Translations under genes and position numbers: made by a program
Notes under the pieces: model-generated
The model's input: only the letters and a program-made list of their open reading frames with translations
What the model was told of the DNA's origin: nothing
The model's database searches: none
Assembly (NCBI GenBank): GCA_044221445.1
Contig: JBGAPF010000003.1
Coordinates: forward strand, 1 to 64,000
DNA from: JBDHTS01 sp044221445
Lineage (GTDB): Bacteria > Pseudomonadota > Alphaproteobacteria > Micavibrionales > Micavibrionaceae
DNA length: 64,000 bases
Reading direction: 5' to 3'
Part shown: piece after piece, positions 25,502 to 33,169 of the stretch
Position numbering within the stretch: position 1 is the first letter of the stretch
Layout of the letters: each line of letters opens with the position of its first letter

Positions 25502-25705
25502 ATGGATGACTCCATGGAAGCCGAATTTAAAGAAATGATGTTCTCCCGCATGCCGCGCGAGCTGGACATCCTGCGCAGCGCCGCCGCCACGATCAATAGC
25601 AACACCATCGGCGCGATGATCATGTTCCGCCTTTATTTCCCGACCGTGCCGGCGGACCGCGCGTCTTCGTTCATGCGCTGGCTGTCCACGCAGAAATGCG
25701 CGTGA
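25502..25705 (+). CDS. Small helical protein, paralogue B
   Basis: 67 residues from the ATG at 25502, or 63 from the ATG at 25514, the position that matches the start of paralogue A. Conservation of the same hydrophobic spacing with mostly conservative changes (LMYSRMPKDLEVL against MMFSRMPRELDIL) suggests two maintained copies rather than one decaying copy. The acyl-CoA dehydrogenase gene starts 34 bases downstream and could be cotranscribed. Function unknown. Confidence 0.65.
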   Translation: MDDSMEAEFKEMMFSRMPRELDILRSAAATINSNTIGAMIMFRLYFPTVPADRASSFMRWLSTQKCA

Positions 25706-25739
25706 TATTCTTTCACCCGCTGCCCTGCGGAGAAACCAC

Positions 25740-27389
25740 ATGACCTATACGCCGCCTGTCGCCGACATGATGTTTGTCCTGGACCGGCTCGGCGGCAAGG
25801 ACATGCCGGACAGCGCGACGCGCGAGGCCATCCTTACCGAAGCGGCGAAACTGGCGCGCGACGTACTGGCGCCGCTGAACCGGATCGGCGATTTGAAAGG
25901 CTGCCGCCTGGAACACGGAGCGGTCGTCACGCCCCCCGGTTTCAGGGACGCCTACGCGCAATATCGCGACGCCGGATGGAACGGCCTGCCCTTCTCGCCG
26001 GAATACGGCGGCCAGGGATTGCCTCTCGCCTTGTCCTTCGCCGTCCAGGAAATGTGGCAGGGCGCGAACATGGCGTTCGGGCTGTGCCCCATGCTGAACC
26101 AGGCGGCGGTCGAAGCCATCGAAGTCCATGGCACGAAGGAACAGAAGGATCTTTACCTCGCGAAGCTGATCTCCGGCGAATGGACAGGCACCATGAACCT
26201 GACCGAGCCGCAGGCGGGCAGCGACCTCGCGGCGATCACGGCCAGGGCGGTGCGCCAGGCGGACGGAACCTACAGGCTGACAGGGCAGAAAATTTTCATC
26301 ACCTATGGCGAACATGATTTCGCGGACAACATCATCCATATGGTGCTGGCGCGAACGCCGGACGCGCCGGACGGCGTGAAAGGCCTGTCGCTGTTCATCG
26401 TCCCGAAAATCATGCCGGACGGCGCGCGCAACGACCTGTCCTGCACCGGCATCGAACACAAGCTCGGCATCCATGCCAGCCCGACCTGCACGATGGCTTA
26501 CGGCGAGCACGGCGGCGCCGCCGCCTTTCTGCTGGGGCGGGAGCATGAAGGCATCAAATGCATGTTCACCATGATGAACAACGCGCGGCTGTCGGTCGGC
26601 CTTCAGGGCGTGGCGCTGGCGGAACACGCCTACCAGCACGCCCTCGCCTATGCCCGCGACCGCGTGCAGGGCGTAAGAGCCGGCCAGCGCGTGCCCATCG
26701 CCCATCACCCCGACGTGAAACGCATGCTGCTTGGCATGAAGGCGCGGGTGGAGGCAGGCCGGGCGCTGACCTATGAGGCGGCCGCGGCGCTCGATCAGGC
26801 GCGCGCGGGCGATCCGGCGGCTCAGGGAAAGGCCGACCTGCTCACGCCCGTGGTCAAGGGCTGGTGCACCGACATGGCCGTTGCGGTGGCCTCGCTCGGC
26901 GTGCAGATTCATGGCGGCATGGGCTATATCGAGGAAACCGGCGCGGCGCAGTTTTACCGCGACGCCCGTATCCTGCCGATCTATGAGGGCACCAATGGGA
27001 TTCAGGCCCAGGACCTGGTCATGCGCAAGGTCGTGCATGACAAAGGCGCCGCGGCGCAACGCTATCTGGCGGAGATAGAATCTCTTTTGCCGGACTCCGT
27101 CGAAGCCTTGCGCCAGGCAACGGATTTTCTTTTGAAGAACGCCCACGATACGGACGCACTCGCCGCCGTCGGCGTGCCCTATCTCGATGCGTTCGGCACG
27201 ATTGCGGCGGGGGCGGCGCTGGCCCGCGCGGTTCCGGGCGAAGGCGGCGACGCCTTCATGACGTCCAGACGCCACATCCTGGAATTTTTCAAGGCCTACA
27301 TCCTGCCGCAGGCCGGCGCCTCCCTTGAAACCGTGCTGTCGGGCGGGGGCAGCGTGACCGGGGCCGATCTTCAGATCAGTAAGGCTTGA
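25740..27389 (+). CDS. Acyl-CoA dehydrogenase, long form
   Basis: 549 residues. FAD enzyme that oxidises acyl-CoA to enoyl-CoA. The order is an N-terminal helical extension (PPVADMMFVLDRLGG), the helical domain (GLPFSPEYGGQGLPLALSFAVQEMWQGANMAFGLCP), the beta domain (GTMNLTEPQAGSDLAAITARAV, QKIFITYGEHD) and the C-terminal helical domain with the catalytic-base region IYEGTNGIQAQDLV. A final C-terminal extension, found in the roughly 590-residue long-form group, follows. It overlaps the convergent secreted-protein gene by 14 bases at its 3' end. Chain-length preference cannot be read from sequence. Confidence 0.93.
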   Translation: MTYTPPVADMMFVLDRLGGKDMPDSATREAILTEAAKLARDVLAPLNRIGDLKGCRLEHGAVVTPPGFRDAYAQYRDAGWNGLPFSPEYGGQGLPLALSFAVQEMWQGANMAFGLCPMLNQAAVEAIEVHGTKEQKDLYLAKLISGEWTGTMNLTEPQAGSDLAAITARAVRQADGTYRLTGQKIFITYGEHDFADNIIHMVLARTPDAPDGVKGLSLFIVPKIMPDGARNDLSCTGIEHKLGIHASPTCTMAYGEHGGAAAFLLGREHEGIKCMFTMMNNARLSVGLQGVALAEHAYQHALAYARDRVQGVRAGQRVPIAHHPDVKRMLLGMKARVEAGRALTYEAAAALDQARAGDPAAQGKADLLTPVVKGWCTDMAVAVASLGVQIHGGMGYIEETGAAQFYRDARILPIYEGTNGIQAQDLVMRKVVHDKGAAAQRYLAEIESLLPDSVEALRQATDFLLKNAHDTDALAAVGVPYLDAFGTIAAGAALARAVPGEGGDAFMTSRRHILEFFKAYILPQAGASLETVLSGGGSVTGADLQISKA

Positions 27390-28035
27390 GACTGTTCAGG
27401 TCGCCGCCATTGGTCACGACCGGCTCGGACGGCGCTATTGACTGCATCTTTTGACGGCACGCCATCAGGACCTGGGACCCGAGGCTGATTTCATAGTCGG
27501 AGTTCGGGCTTGGCTGCCGCATATAAGCCTGGGCGAACTGGCGTCCGTAACATTCGCACAGGTTTTTCAGGCCGTCGGGATACATGGTGGCGTAAAGGGT
27601 CATGCATTTATTGTAGGCATAGCCCGCCGTCGCCGCGGAGTCGACGCATTGCGATTTGATATGGTTCATGATGCGGCTGACCGATTCATCCGGCTTCTGC
27701 AGCCGTTCGTTCAGGTACTGCAACGACAGGCATTCGCAGCTGTGCTTCGCCGCATAGGCCGTCTTCAGTTCGCAGTCCTTATAGAAAGCGTCCGATTCCG
27801 CCAGAAGCGCGTCCTGCGTGGACGGCGACAAATTCAGGAAAATGGTGCTTTTCAGGGGATCGGGCTGGTTAGCCGGGTCGTCGGAAAAATCCTGGTCGTC
27901 GTTCGGAAGGCTGAAGGCGGGATTGAGGTTTCTCACCGGCGCCTGCAAAACCCTGTCTTTTTGCTGCGCCGATGCCGGGAAGGTGCAGAATATGGCCAGA
28001 AGCAGCAGAATCGTCGGCAACGCAGGATAACGCAT
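27376..28035 (-). CDS. Exported cysteine-rich hypothetical protein
   Basis: 219 residues with a clear signal peptide (MRYPALPTILLLLAIFCTFPASAQ, cleavage near residue 23). The mature protein has two similar CEC motifs, HSCECLSLQYLNERL and NLCECYGRQFAQAYM, each followed by a helix, plus single cysteines (DCEL, SQCVD, NKCMT, MACR), so several disulfides are likely. No recognised family. It is convergent with, and overlaps, the acyl-CoA dehydrogenase gene end. Confidence 0.65.
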   Translation of the reverse strand: MRYPALPTILLLLAIFCTFPASAQQKDRVLQAPVRNLNPAFSLPNDDQDFSDDPANQPDPLKSTIFLNLSPSTQDALLAESDAFYKDCELKTAYAAKHSCECLSLQYLNERLQKPDESVSRIMNHIKSQCVDSAATAGYAYNKCMTLYATMYPDGLKNLCECYGRQFAQAYMRQPSPNSDYEISLGSQVLMACRQKMQSIAPSEPVVTNGGDLNSLKPY

Positions 28036-28100
28036 GTCTTAAGCCAGTCCTTTATGAATACCAGCCTGAATCATATCATAAAAGAACCCGAAAGGCACGG

Positions 28101-28367
28101 TCAGCCGTCAAGGCCCGTCAGGCCCAGCTTGGCGGCGCGGCTCAGGGATTTTATCGCCGCCTCCCGCTTCGAAGCCGCGCTCCGGCTCCCGCAGGGTTCG
28201 GTATAGACGAGCTCGCAGGGGCCCCTGCCCTTCGTATAGCGCGCCCCTTTGCCGCTGCTGTGCTGGGCAAGGCGTTTCAAGGCGTCCCGCGCGATGCCCG
28301 TATAAAGGCTGCCGTCGCCGCAGCGCAGGATGTAAACGGTCCAGGTCGTATCGGGGGCAGTATCCAT
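28101..28367 (-). CDS. GIY-YIG nuclease domain protein (UPF0213/YhbQ-like)
   Basis: 88 residues from the ATG at 28367 (MDTAPDTTWTVYILRCGDGSLYTGIARD). The GIY-YIG motif is VYI...LYTGIA, with KRLAQHSSGKGARYTKGRGPCELVYTE typical of the short UPF0213 group, single-domain predicted nucleases. Another in-frame ATG at 28397 has a better upstream purine tract (GGGGGAATGGT) and could add ten residues. It diverges from the ABC-F gene. It is unrelated in context to the repeat-flanked GIY-YIG gene at 31146. Confidence 0.8.
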   Translation of the reverse strand: MDTAPDTTWTVYILRCGDGSLYTGIARDALKRLAQHSSGKGARYTKGRGPCELVYTEPCGSRSAASKREAAIKSLSRAAKLGLTGLDG

Positions 28368-28506
28368 GCAGGGCAAACCGGCGGAAAAGCCGATCATACC
28401 ATTCCCCCCGTTCCATCGCCAGCGCGGCGGCCTTCCGCGAAGCGGAATTCCTTGTATTTGCGCGCCCCGCCGTGTCATAAGCATGCGTGATTCTAAGGAT
28501 GCCCTG

Positions 28507-30129
28507 ATGCTGAGCGTTACCAACCTGACCTACAAGATCGGCGCGCGGACCATTATCGAGGACGGCAACGTCACGGTGATGGACGGGTGGAAGGTCGGCG
28601 TGATCGGGCTGAACGGCGCCGGCAAGTCGACCTTGTTCAAGCTGATCTCGGGCGACCTGCAGGCCGACGGCGGCACGGTCAGCGTGTCGTCGAAGCACCG
28701 CCTCGGCATGGTGCGTCAGGATATCCCCGAGACCGACACCCCGCTGATCGACTTGGTCGTCGCCGCCAACACCGAACTGGCGCAGCTGCTGCAGGACGCG
28801 GAGACGGAAACCGACCCCTATAAAATCGCCGATATCCATACGCGGCTGTTCGAGATCGACGCCTATTCCGCGCCCAGCCGCGCCGCCATCCTGCTGACCG
28901 GCCTCGGCTTCCGCGAGGACCAGCTGACCGAACCGTTCTCGTCCTTCTCCGGCGGCTGGCGGATGCGCGTCGCGCTGGCGGCCGCCCTGTTCGTGGAGCC
29001 GGAAATCCTGCTGCTCGACGAACCGACCAACCACCTCGACCTCGAAGCGATCATGTGGCTGGAGGCCTATCTGGTCAGCTATCCGCACACGCTGCTGATC
29101 ATCAGTCACGACCGCGAACTCCTGAACAAATGCGTCGACCACATCATCCATGTCGATAAGAAGCATCTGAGCGTCCATACCGGCAATTACGACACCTTCG
29201 AGCGCGAACGCGCGCTGAAGCTCGGCCTGCAGCAGAAGATGCACGAGAAGCAGACCGCCCAGCGCGCCCACATGCAGGCCTTCGTCGACCGCTTCAAGGC
29301 CAAGGCGTCGAAAGCGCGGCAGGCGCAAAGCCGGATGAAAGCGCTCGAAAAAATGGACGTGGTGGACGCGGTGATCGCGGAACGCGCCATCCGCTTCAGC
29401 TTTCCGCAGCCGGAAAAACTGGCCCCGCCGCTGATCGCCATCAAGAAAGCCGCCGTCGGCTATACCGAAGGCAAGCCGATCCTGAAACGCGTCCATGAAA
29501 GCATCGACATGGACGACCGCATCGCCCTGCTCGGCGCCAACGGCAACGGCAAATCGACCCTGATCAAACTGATCGCCGGCAAGCTGGGCGTGATGGACGG
29601 CGAGATCGTCCGGTCCGGCAAGCTGCGCATCGGCTATTTCTCCCAGCACCAGACGGATGAGCTGGATGTCGGCTCAACTCCCTATGAAGAAATGGCCAAG
29701 CTGTTCCTGAAGAAAAACGGCGACGTGAAGGAATCCGTCGTCCGGGCGAAACTTGGCGCGTTCGGCTTTTCTCGCGATCTGGCGGACAACAAGATCAGCG
29801 CTCTGTCCGGGGGAGAAAAGGCGCGGCTGCTGTTCGCGTTCATGAGCTTCGACGCCCCGCATCTGCTGCTGCTCGACGAACCGACCAACCACCTGGACAT
29901 CGACGCGCGCGAGGCGCTGGTGCAGGCGCTGAACGCCTATAACGGCGCGGTCGTGATCGTCAGCCACGACCCCAGCATGGTCGAGCGCGTGGCGGACCGC
30001 CTGTGGCTGGTTAAGGACGGCGCGGTGTCGGATTTCGAGGGCGACCTCAACGACTACCGCAAGTTCACGATCCAGTCCCGCCGGGAAGAGCGCAAGGAAG
30101 AAAAGGCGAAGAAGGCAAAGAGCGCTTAG
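28507..30129 (+). CDS. ABC-F family ATPase
   Basis: 540 residues from an ATG preceded by AAGGAT. Two ABC domains are fused: Walker A GLNGAGKST and GANGNGKST, signatures SFSGGWRMR and LSGGEKARLL, Walker B LLLDEPTNHLDLEA and LLLDEPTNHLDIDA. The inter-domain linker (about 240-310, rich in K/R/Q: KLGLQQKMHEKQTAQRAHMQAFVDRFKAKASKARQAQSR) is the P-site-tRNA interaction motif of ABC-F translation factors. There is no membrane domain. It belongs to the Uup/YheS-like group acting on ribosomes; the exact subgroup is not certain. Confidence 0.92.
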   Translation: MLSVTNLTYKIGARTIIEDGNVTVMDGWKVGVIGLNGAGKSTLFKLISGDLQADGGTVSVSSKHRLGMVRQDIPETDTPLIDLVVAANTELAQLLQDAETETDPYKIADIHTRLFEIDAYSAPSRAAILLTGLGFREDQLTEPFSSFSGGWRMRVALAAALFVEPEILLLDEPTNHLDLEAIMWLEAYLVSYPHTLLIISHDRELLNKCVDHIIHVDKKHLSVHTGNYDTFERERALKLGLQQKMHEKQTAQRAHMQAFVDRFKAKASKARQAQSRMKALEKMDVVDAVIAERAIRFSFPQPEKLAPPLIAIKKAAVGYTEGKPILKRVHESIDMDDRIALLGANGNGKSTLIKLIAGKLGVMDGEIVRSGKLRIGYFSQHQTDELDVGSTPYEEMAKLFLKKNGDVKESVVRAKLGAFGFSRDLADNKISALSGGEKARLLFAFMSFDAPHLLLLDEPTNHLDIDAREALVQALNAYNGAVVIVSHDPSMVERVADRLWLVKDGAVSDFEGDLNDYRKFTIQSRREERKEEKAKKAKSA

Positions 30130-30183
30130 CCGCTCACAACTTTCTTCGTGCCTTCAGGTCTTCGGGACTGTAAAAATAAAGTC

Positions 30184-31134
30184 ATGGATTGTTTCACTTC
30201 ACTTCAGAACGTGCCCCGCGACGCCGTCATCGCCATCGGCAACTTCGACGGCGTGCATCGCGGGCACCGTGCGTTGCTGGACGCCGTCAGAAAAGAGGCC
30301 GCCGCGCGCGGCGGCAAAGCCGGTATCCTGACCTTCGAGCCCCATCCCCGCCATCTGTTCCGCCCGGACGACCCGCCGTTCCGCATCACGCCCGAAGCCG
30401 TCAAGCTTCGGCTTCTGGCCGCCGCGGGCATGGATTTCGTCTGCGCCCTGCCCTTCGACTGGGATTTCGCGAGCCAGAGCGCGGAGGATTTCATCCGCAA
30501 TATCCTGATCGGCGCGCTGGACCCTGCCCATATTATCGTCGGCGAGGATTTCCGCTTCGGCCAGCTGCGCAAGGGCACGCCCCTGACCATGCGCGAAGCC
30601 GGGCTGAAGGTGACCGCGCTTGCGCCCGTAGGGGACAACAACGAAACTTTTTCATCGAGCCTGATCCGCGAGGCGCTTCGCCTCGGCGATATCGGCAAGG
30701 CGAACGCCATGCTCGGCTGGGACTGGGAGATCGAGGGCGTCGTGCAGGGCGGCGACCGGCGCGGGCGCGAACTCGGCTACCCCACCGCCAACGTGGCCCT
30801 GGGCGAAACGCTGCATCCGGCCTATGGAATCTATGCGACCCTGGTACGGATCGTGGAGGACGGGCCGGACTCCCCCTGGCTGCCCTCCGCCACCAATATC
30901 GGCATCCGCCCGATGTTCGAGGTCCGGCTGGGCCAGGTGGAGGCGCATATCTTCGACTTCGACCGCGACATTTACGGCCGCACCCTGCGCGTCCGCCCGA
31001 TAAAAAGATTGCGCGGCGAGGCGAAGTTCGACAGTCTTGAATCGCTGGTGCGCCAGATTGATGAGGATTGCCGCCTGGCCCGCAACCTTTTAAGCACTTT
31101 TCCTGTCATCCCGCAGCGCAGCGGAGGGATCTAA
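30184..31134 (+). CDS. ribF: Bifunctional riboflavin kinase/FAD synthetase
   Basis: 316 residues. The N-terminal FAD synthetase domain has AIGNFDGVHRGHRAL and FEPHPRHLF; the C-terminal flavokinase domain has GDRRGRELGYPTANV and IGIRPMF. It converts riboflavin to FMN and FAD. In many proteobacteria ribF lies next to ileS and lspA; here about 2 kb of other sequence separates them. The last ten residues (VIPQRSGGI with the stop) are coded by the left inverted repeat of the GIY-YIG element, so the original C-terminus was replaced. Confidence 0.94.
   Translation: MDCFTSLQNVPRDAVIAIGNFDGVHRGHRALLDAVRKEAAARGGKAGILTFEPHPRHLFRPDDPPFRITPEAVKLRLLAAAGMDFVCALPFDWDFASQSAEDFIRNILIGALDPAHIIVGEDFRFGQLRKGTPLTMREAGLKVTALAPVGDNNETFSSSLIREALRLGDIGKANAMLGWDWEIEGVVQGGDRRGRELGYPTANVALGETLHPAYGIYATLVRIVEDGPDSPWLPSATNIGIRPMFEVRLGQVEAHIFDFDRDIYGRTLRVRPIKRLRGEAKFDSLESLVRQIDEDCRLARNLLSTFPVIPQRSGGI
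31104..31132 (+). repeat. Left terminal inverted repeat of GIY-YIG element
   Basis: Twenty-nine bases beginning TGTCATCCCGCAG and ending GGAGGGATCT; pairs with 31433-31461. It contains most of the last ribF codons up to the base before its stop is completed. Confidence 0.85.
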
Positions 31135-31145
31135 GCCGGTTCCGC

Positions 31146-31427
31146 ATGCACAACTATTACGTCTATATGATGACCAACTGGACAAATAAAGTCCTCTACA
31201 TCGGGATGACGAATAACCTCGAACGCCGCATCATGGAACACCGCCTCAAACTCCTTCCAGGCTTCACAAAAAAGTACAACGTTACAAAGCTGGTTTACTT
31301 CGAGCATTGCCACGATGTGAATGCCGCCATCGCACGCGAAAAACAACTGAAAGACTGGCGGCGTGAACTGAAAAACGCGCTCGTGGAAAGCATCAATCCT
31401 GACTGGAAAGAACTATGGAGCGGATAG
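31146..31427 (+). CDS. GIY-YIG endonuclease of repeat element
   Basis: 93 residues from the ATG at 31146 (MHNYYVYMMTNWTNKVLYIGMTNNLERRIMEHR). The YVYMM...LYIGMTNNLERR and the later E of YFEHCHDVNAAIAREKQLKDWRRELKNALVE form the compact GIY-YIG fold with all expected residues: Tyr, Gly-Met, Arg, and a Glu/Asn-rich C-terminus (INPDWKEL). Proteins of this type are often mislabelled as UvrC. It lies wholly between the two inverted repeats and is the only gene in the element. Confidence 0.88.
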   Translation: MHNYYVYMMTNWTNKVLYIGMTNNLERRIMEHRLKLLPGFTKKYNVTKLVYFEHCHDVNAAIAREKQLKDWRRELKNALVESINPDWKELWSG

Positions 31428-31432
31428 ATCCA

Positions 31433-31461
31433 AGATCCCTCCGCTCCGCTGCGGGATGACA
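31433..31461 (-). repeat. Right terminal inverted repeat of GIY-YIG element
   Basis: Complement of 31104-31132 with one substitution in the middle. It starts 5 bases after the nuclease stop codon. Confidence 0.85.
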
Positions 31462-31474
31462 ATTCTTCTTAACG

Positions 31475-31505
31475 GTCATCCCACGCCCCGGACCTGATCC
31501 GGGGG
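31475..31505. repeat. Dispersed palindromic repeat beside GIY-YIG element
   Basis: GTCATCCC is followed by CCCCGGA (31486-31492), a 5-base loop and TCCGGGG (31498-31504). Sequences of this kind (reading CHPRPGPDPG when translated) recur in alphaproteobacterial genomes. It begins with the same TCATCCC as the GIY-YIG element repeat and lies 13 bases beyond it. Confidence 0.5.
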
Positions 31506-31605
31506 AGGGGGCCTGATCCGTTACTTGCTTCACAAACAGGGCTATTTCTTATACTTTAGAAAAACCATTCTTCGGGATGGAAAAAAAATTCAGGGAAAAG
31601 CGTAG

Positions 31606-31734
31606 ATGACTGAACACACCATCACGTTAAAGCCGGAGCTTTTAAGGCTTCTGGATCCGGATGAACAAGACGCTTTGACGCGTGCGTTCAAGAAGGCAGT
31701 CCCCCGGCATGACGTGACTTTAAGGGAAGCCTGA
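31606..31734 (+). CDS. Possible 42-residue protein
   Basis: An ATG with CAGGGAAAAG upstream opens a 42-codon frame coding MTEHTITLKPELLRLLDPDEQDALTRAFKKAVPRHDVTLREA (residues in two helices with a Pro-Asp turn). The amphipathic character and acceptable ribosome-binding site make translation plausible, and it lies in a gap between the GIY-YIG element and the AEC gene. I recognise no homologue and such a short frame could be chance. Confidence 0.35.
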   Translation: MTEHTITLKPELLRLLDPDEQDALTRAFKKAVPRHDVTLREA

Positions 31735-31842
31735 CAGGCAAACCTGACGCCAGCCCTGCTGATCCCATCAGCCGCGGCCTCGACTGGCATTGAAACGCCG
31801 ATATTTCTGTTCAGGGGAACCTGGATAGACTAAAAGACTTCA

Positions 31843-32769
31843 ATGCTCGACCTCACCCTCCTCCTCATCGCCAACATCATCCCCCTCTACGCACTGATCG
31901 CCCTCGGCTATATCGGCGGACGTTGGCTGGACGTCAACCTGCACTCTCTCGCCACCGTCGCCATATACCTGGTGGCACCTGTTGTGAATTTCGGGGCGAT
32001 GGCGCGGATGCATTTCGAGGCGGCGTATATGGCCCTGCCCGTCCTCGTCTTCTGCGTTTCGGCCGGTATCGGCCTGATCACGTACAAATTTGCCACCGCG
32101 CACTGGAAAAGCAACGTCGCCAACCTGGTCGCCATGGGCAGCGTCACCGGCAATACCGGTTATTTCGGCCTGCCTATCGTCATGGCCCTGTTCGGGGAAC
32201 GCTGGGCCGGGGTCTATCTGTTCATGAATGTGGCGCTTGTCCTGAGCGAGATCGGCCTTGGCTATTATTTTGGCGCGCGCGGCCATGCGGACATCACAGG
32301 CGCGCTGAAGAAGGTCGCGCGGCTGCCGATTTTTTATGCGGTCGTTGCCGGTTTTCTGTTCAATATGTCAGGCCTCACCCTTCCCGACTCCGCGACCCGC
32401 TTCTGGACTTATGGCACGGGCGCATGGGTCTTTCTCGGCATGATGCTGCTCGGCGTCGCGCTCGGCAAGCTGCCAAAGCTGGAGATCGATCTGAAACTGG
32501 CGGCATGGATGTTCGCGCCGAAATTCATCCTGTGGCCGCTTGCCGGGTTTATCATCGTGGCGGCGGATCTGTTCCTGCTCCGCGCTTTACCGCCGGAGGT
32601 CCACCAGATGTTCCTGATCTTCTGCACGGTCCCCATGGCCGGCAATCTTGTCGCCTACGCCGCCACATTAAACCTCCACCCCGAACGCGCCGCGCCGGTG
32701 GTATTGGCCAGCACCGTGTTCGCCTTGTTCACCATCCCGGCGGCGCTGGCGGTTTATGCGTTGTTCTGA
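31843..32769 (+). CDS. AEC (auxin efflux carrier-like) family transporter
   Basis: 308 residues, about ten membrane helices. The N-terminal helix IIPLYALIALGYIGGRWLDV, the GNTGYFGLPIVMALFGE cross-over region in the middle and the symmetrical second half (LPPEVHQMFLIFCTVPMAGNLVAYAA) are typical of the AEC/PIN-like carriers found in bacteria, where malonate, malate or other organic acids have been proposed as substrates. It sits between ribF and ileS, a pair normally close together. It has the same orientation as both. Confidence 0.85.
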   Translation: MLDLTLLLIANIIPLYALIALGYIGGRWLDVNLHSLATVAIYLVAPVVNFGAMARMHFEAAYMALPVLVFCVSAGIGLITYKFATAHWKSNVANLVAMGSVTGNTGYFGLPIVMALFGERWAGVYLFMNVALVLSEIGLGYYFGARGHADITGALKKVARLPIFYAVVAGFLFNMSGLTLPDSATRFWTYGTGAWVFLGMMLLGVALGKLPKLEIDLKLAAWMFAPKFILWPLAGFIIVAADLFLLRALPPEVHQMFLIFCTVPMAGNLVAYAATLNLHPERAAPVVLASTVFALFTIPAALAVYALF

Positions 32770-32881
32770 ACTCCGATACTGAATCTGTCACTTTAATATA
32801 GGAAATAATTCATATTCATGATACGCTCTGGATGAGATTTTTAATCGGGCGGCAATGAAGTCCGCCGGGAAAAGAGGATTT

Positions 32882-33169
32882 ATGCCTTCTAAGTCCGTTC
32901 ACATACTCGAAAACCTCAAAATTCCAGCAAACGGACTATTAAACCCCTCTCAGAACCGCTTCAAAATCGAAAATACCGTCAAACGGACTGATAGTCCCGG
33001 CCCCTTCCCCCAACCTTTCCTTGATTTTATCAGGCTCAGCGGCAATAGTGCGTCTTATGAAAGCGGCTGTGTCCCTTGCCATCCGAATTATCGCCCCGGC
33101 CCTGATATAAGGGCCGGAACCGATCTTTTGCCTGCGGATGATGTTTTAAACCGGAAATCGATGACATGA
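32882..33169 (+). CDS. Possible leader ORF upstream of ileS
   Basis: An ATG at 32882, with AGAGGA just upstream, opens a frame of 95 codons that ends in an ATGA overlap with the ileS start. The product (MPSKSVHILENLKIPANGLL, ending NRKSMT) is polar, Ser/Pro/Asn-rich, with no motif. The ATGA overlap favours translational coupling, but codon use is not distinctive and the frame covers a strong hairpin at 33096-33117. The rest of the 396-base gap between the AEC and ileS genes is AT-rich, with no other feature I can support. Confidence 0.3.
   Translation: MPSKSVHILENLKIPANGLLNPSQNRFKIENTVKRTDSPGPFPQPFLDFIRLSGNSASYESGCVPCHPNYRPGPDIRAGTDLLPADDVLNRKSMT
33096..33117 (+). other. Perfect hairpin in ileS leader
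   Basis: CCGGCCCT, loop GATATA, AGGGCCGG. The 8-bp GC-rich stem lies 48 bases before the ileS ATG. No T run follows directly, so it is not a standard terminator; it could affect mRNA stability or translation. Confidence 0.5.

Larger units (their letters stand above)
31104..31461. mobile_element. 358-bp GIY-YIG element with 29-bp terminal inverted repeats
   Basis: A 29-base sequence at 31104-31132 is repeated inverted at 31433-31461 with one mismatch (28 of 29 identical). It brackets a single GIY-YIG nuclease gene. No transposase and no obvious target duplication is present. Dispersed repeats with the same TCATCCCGCAGCGCAGCGG character linked to small GIY-YIG genes are familiar from alphaproteobacterial genomes. 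I infer a MITE-like or homing-type element that landed at the 3' end of ribF. Confidence 0.7.

Noticed and set aside
31146..31427. UvrC excinuclease annotation for the small GIY-YIG gene
   Set aside because: Only the GIY-YIG fold is present; there are no UVR, RNase H-like or HhH domains.
32770..33165. T-box leader before ileS
   Set aside because: No T-box sequence, specifier loop or terminator was found; T-boxes are also not expected in this group.
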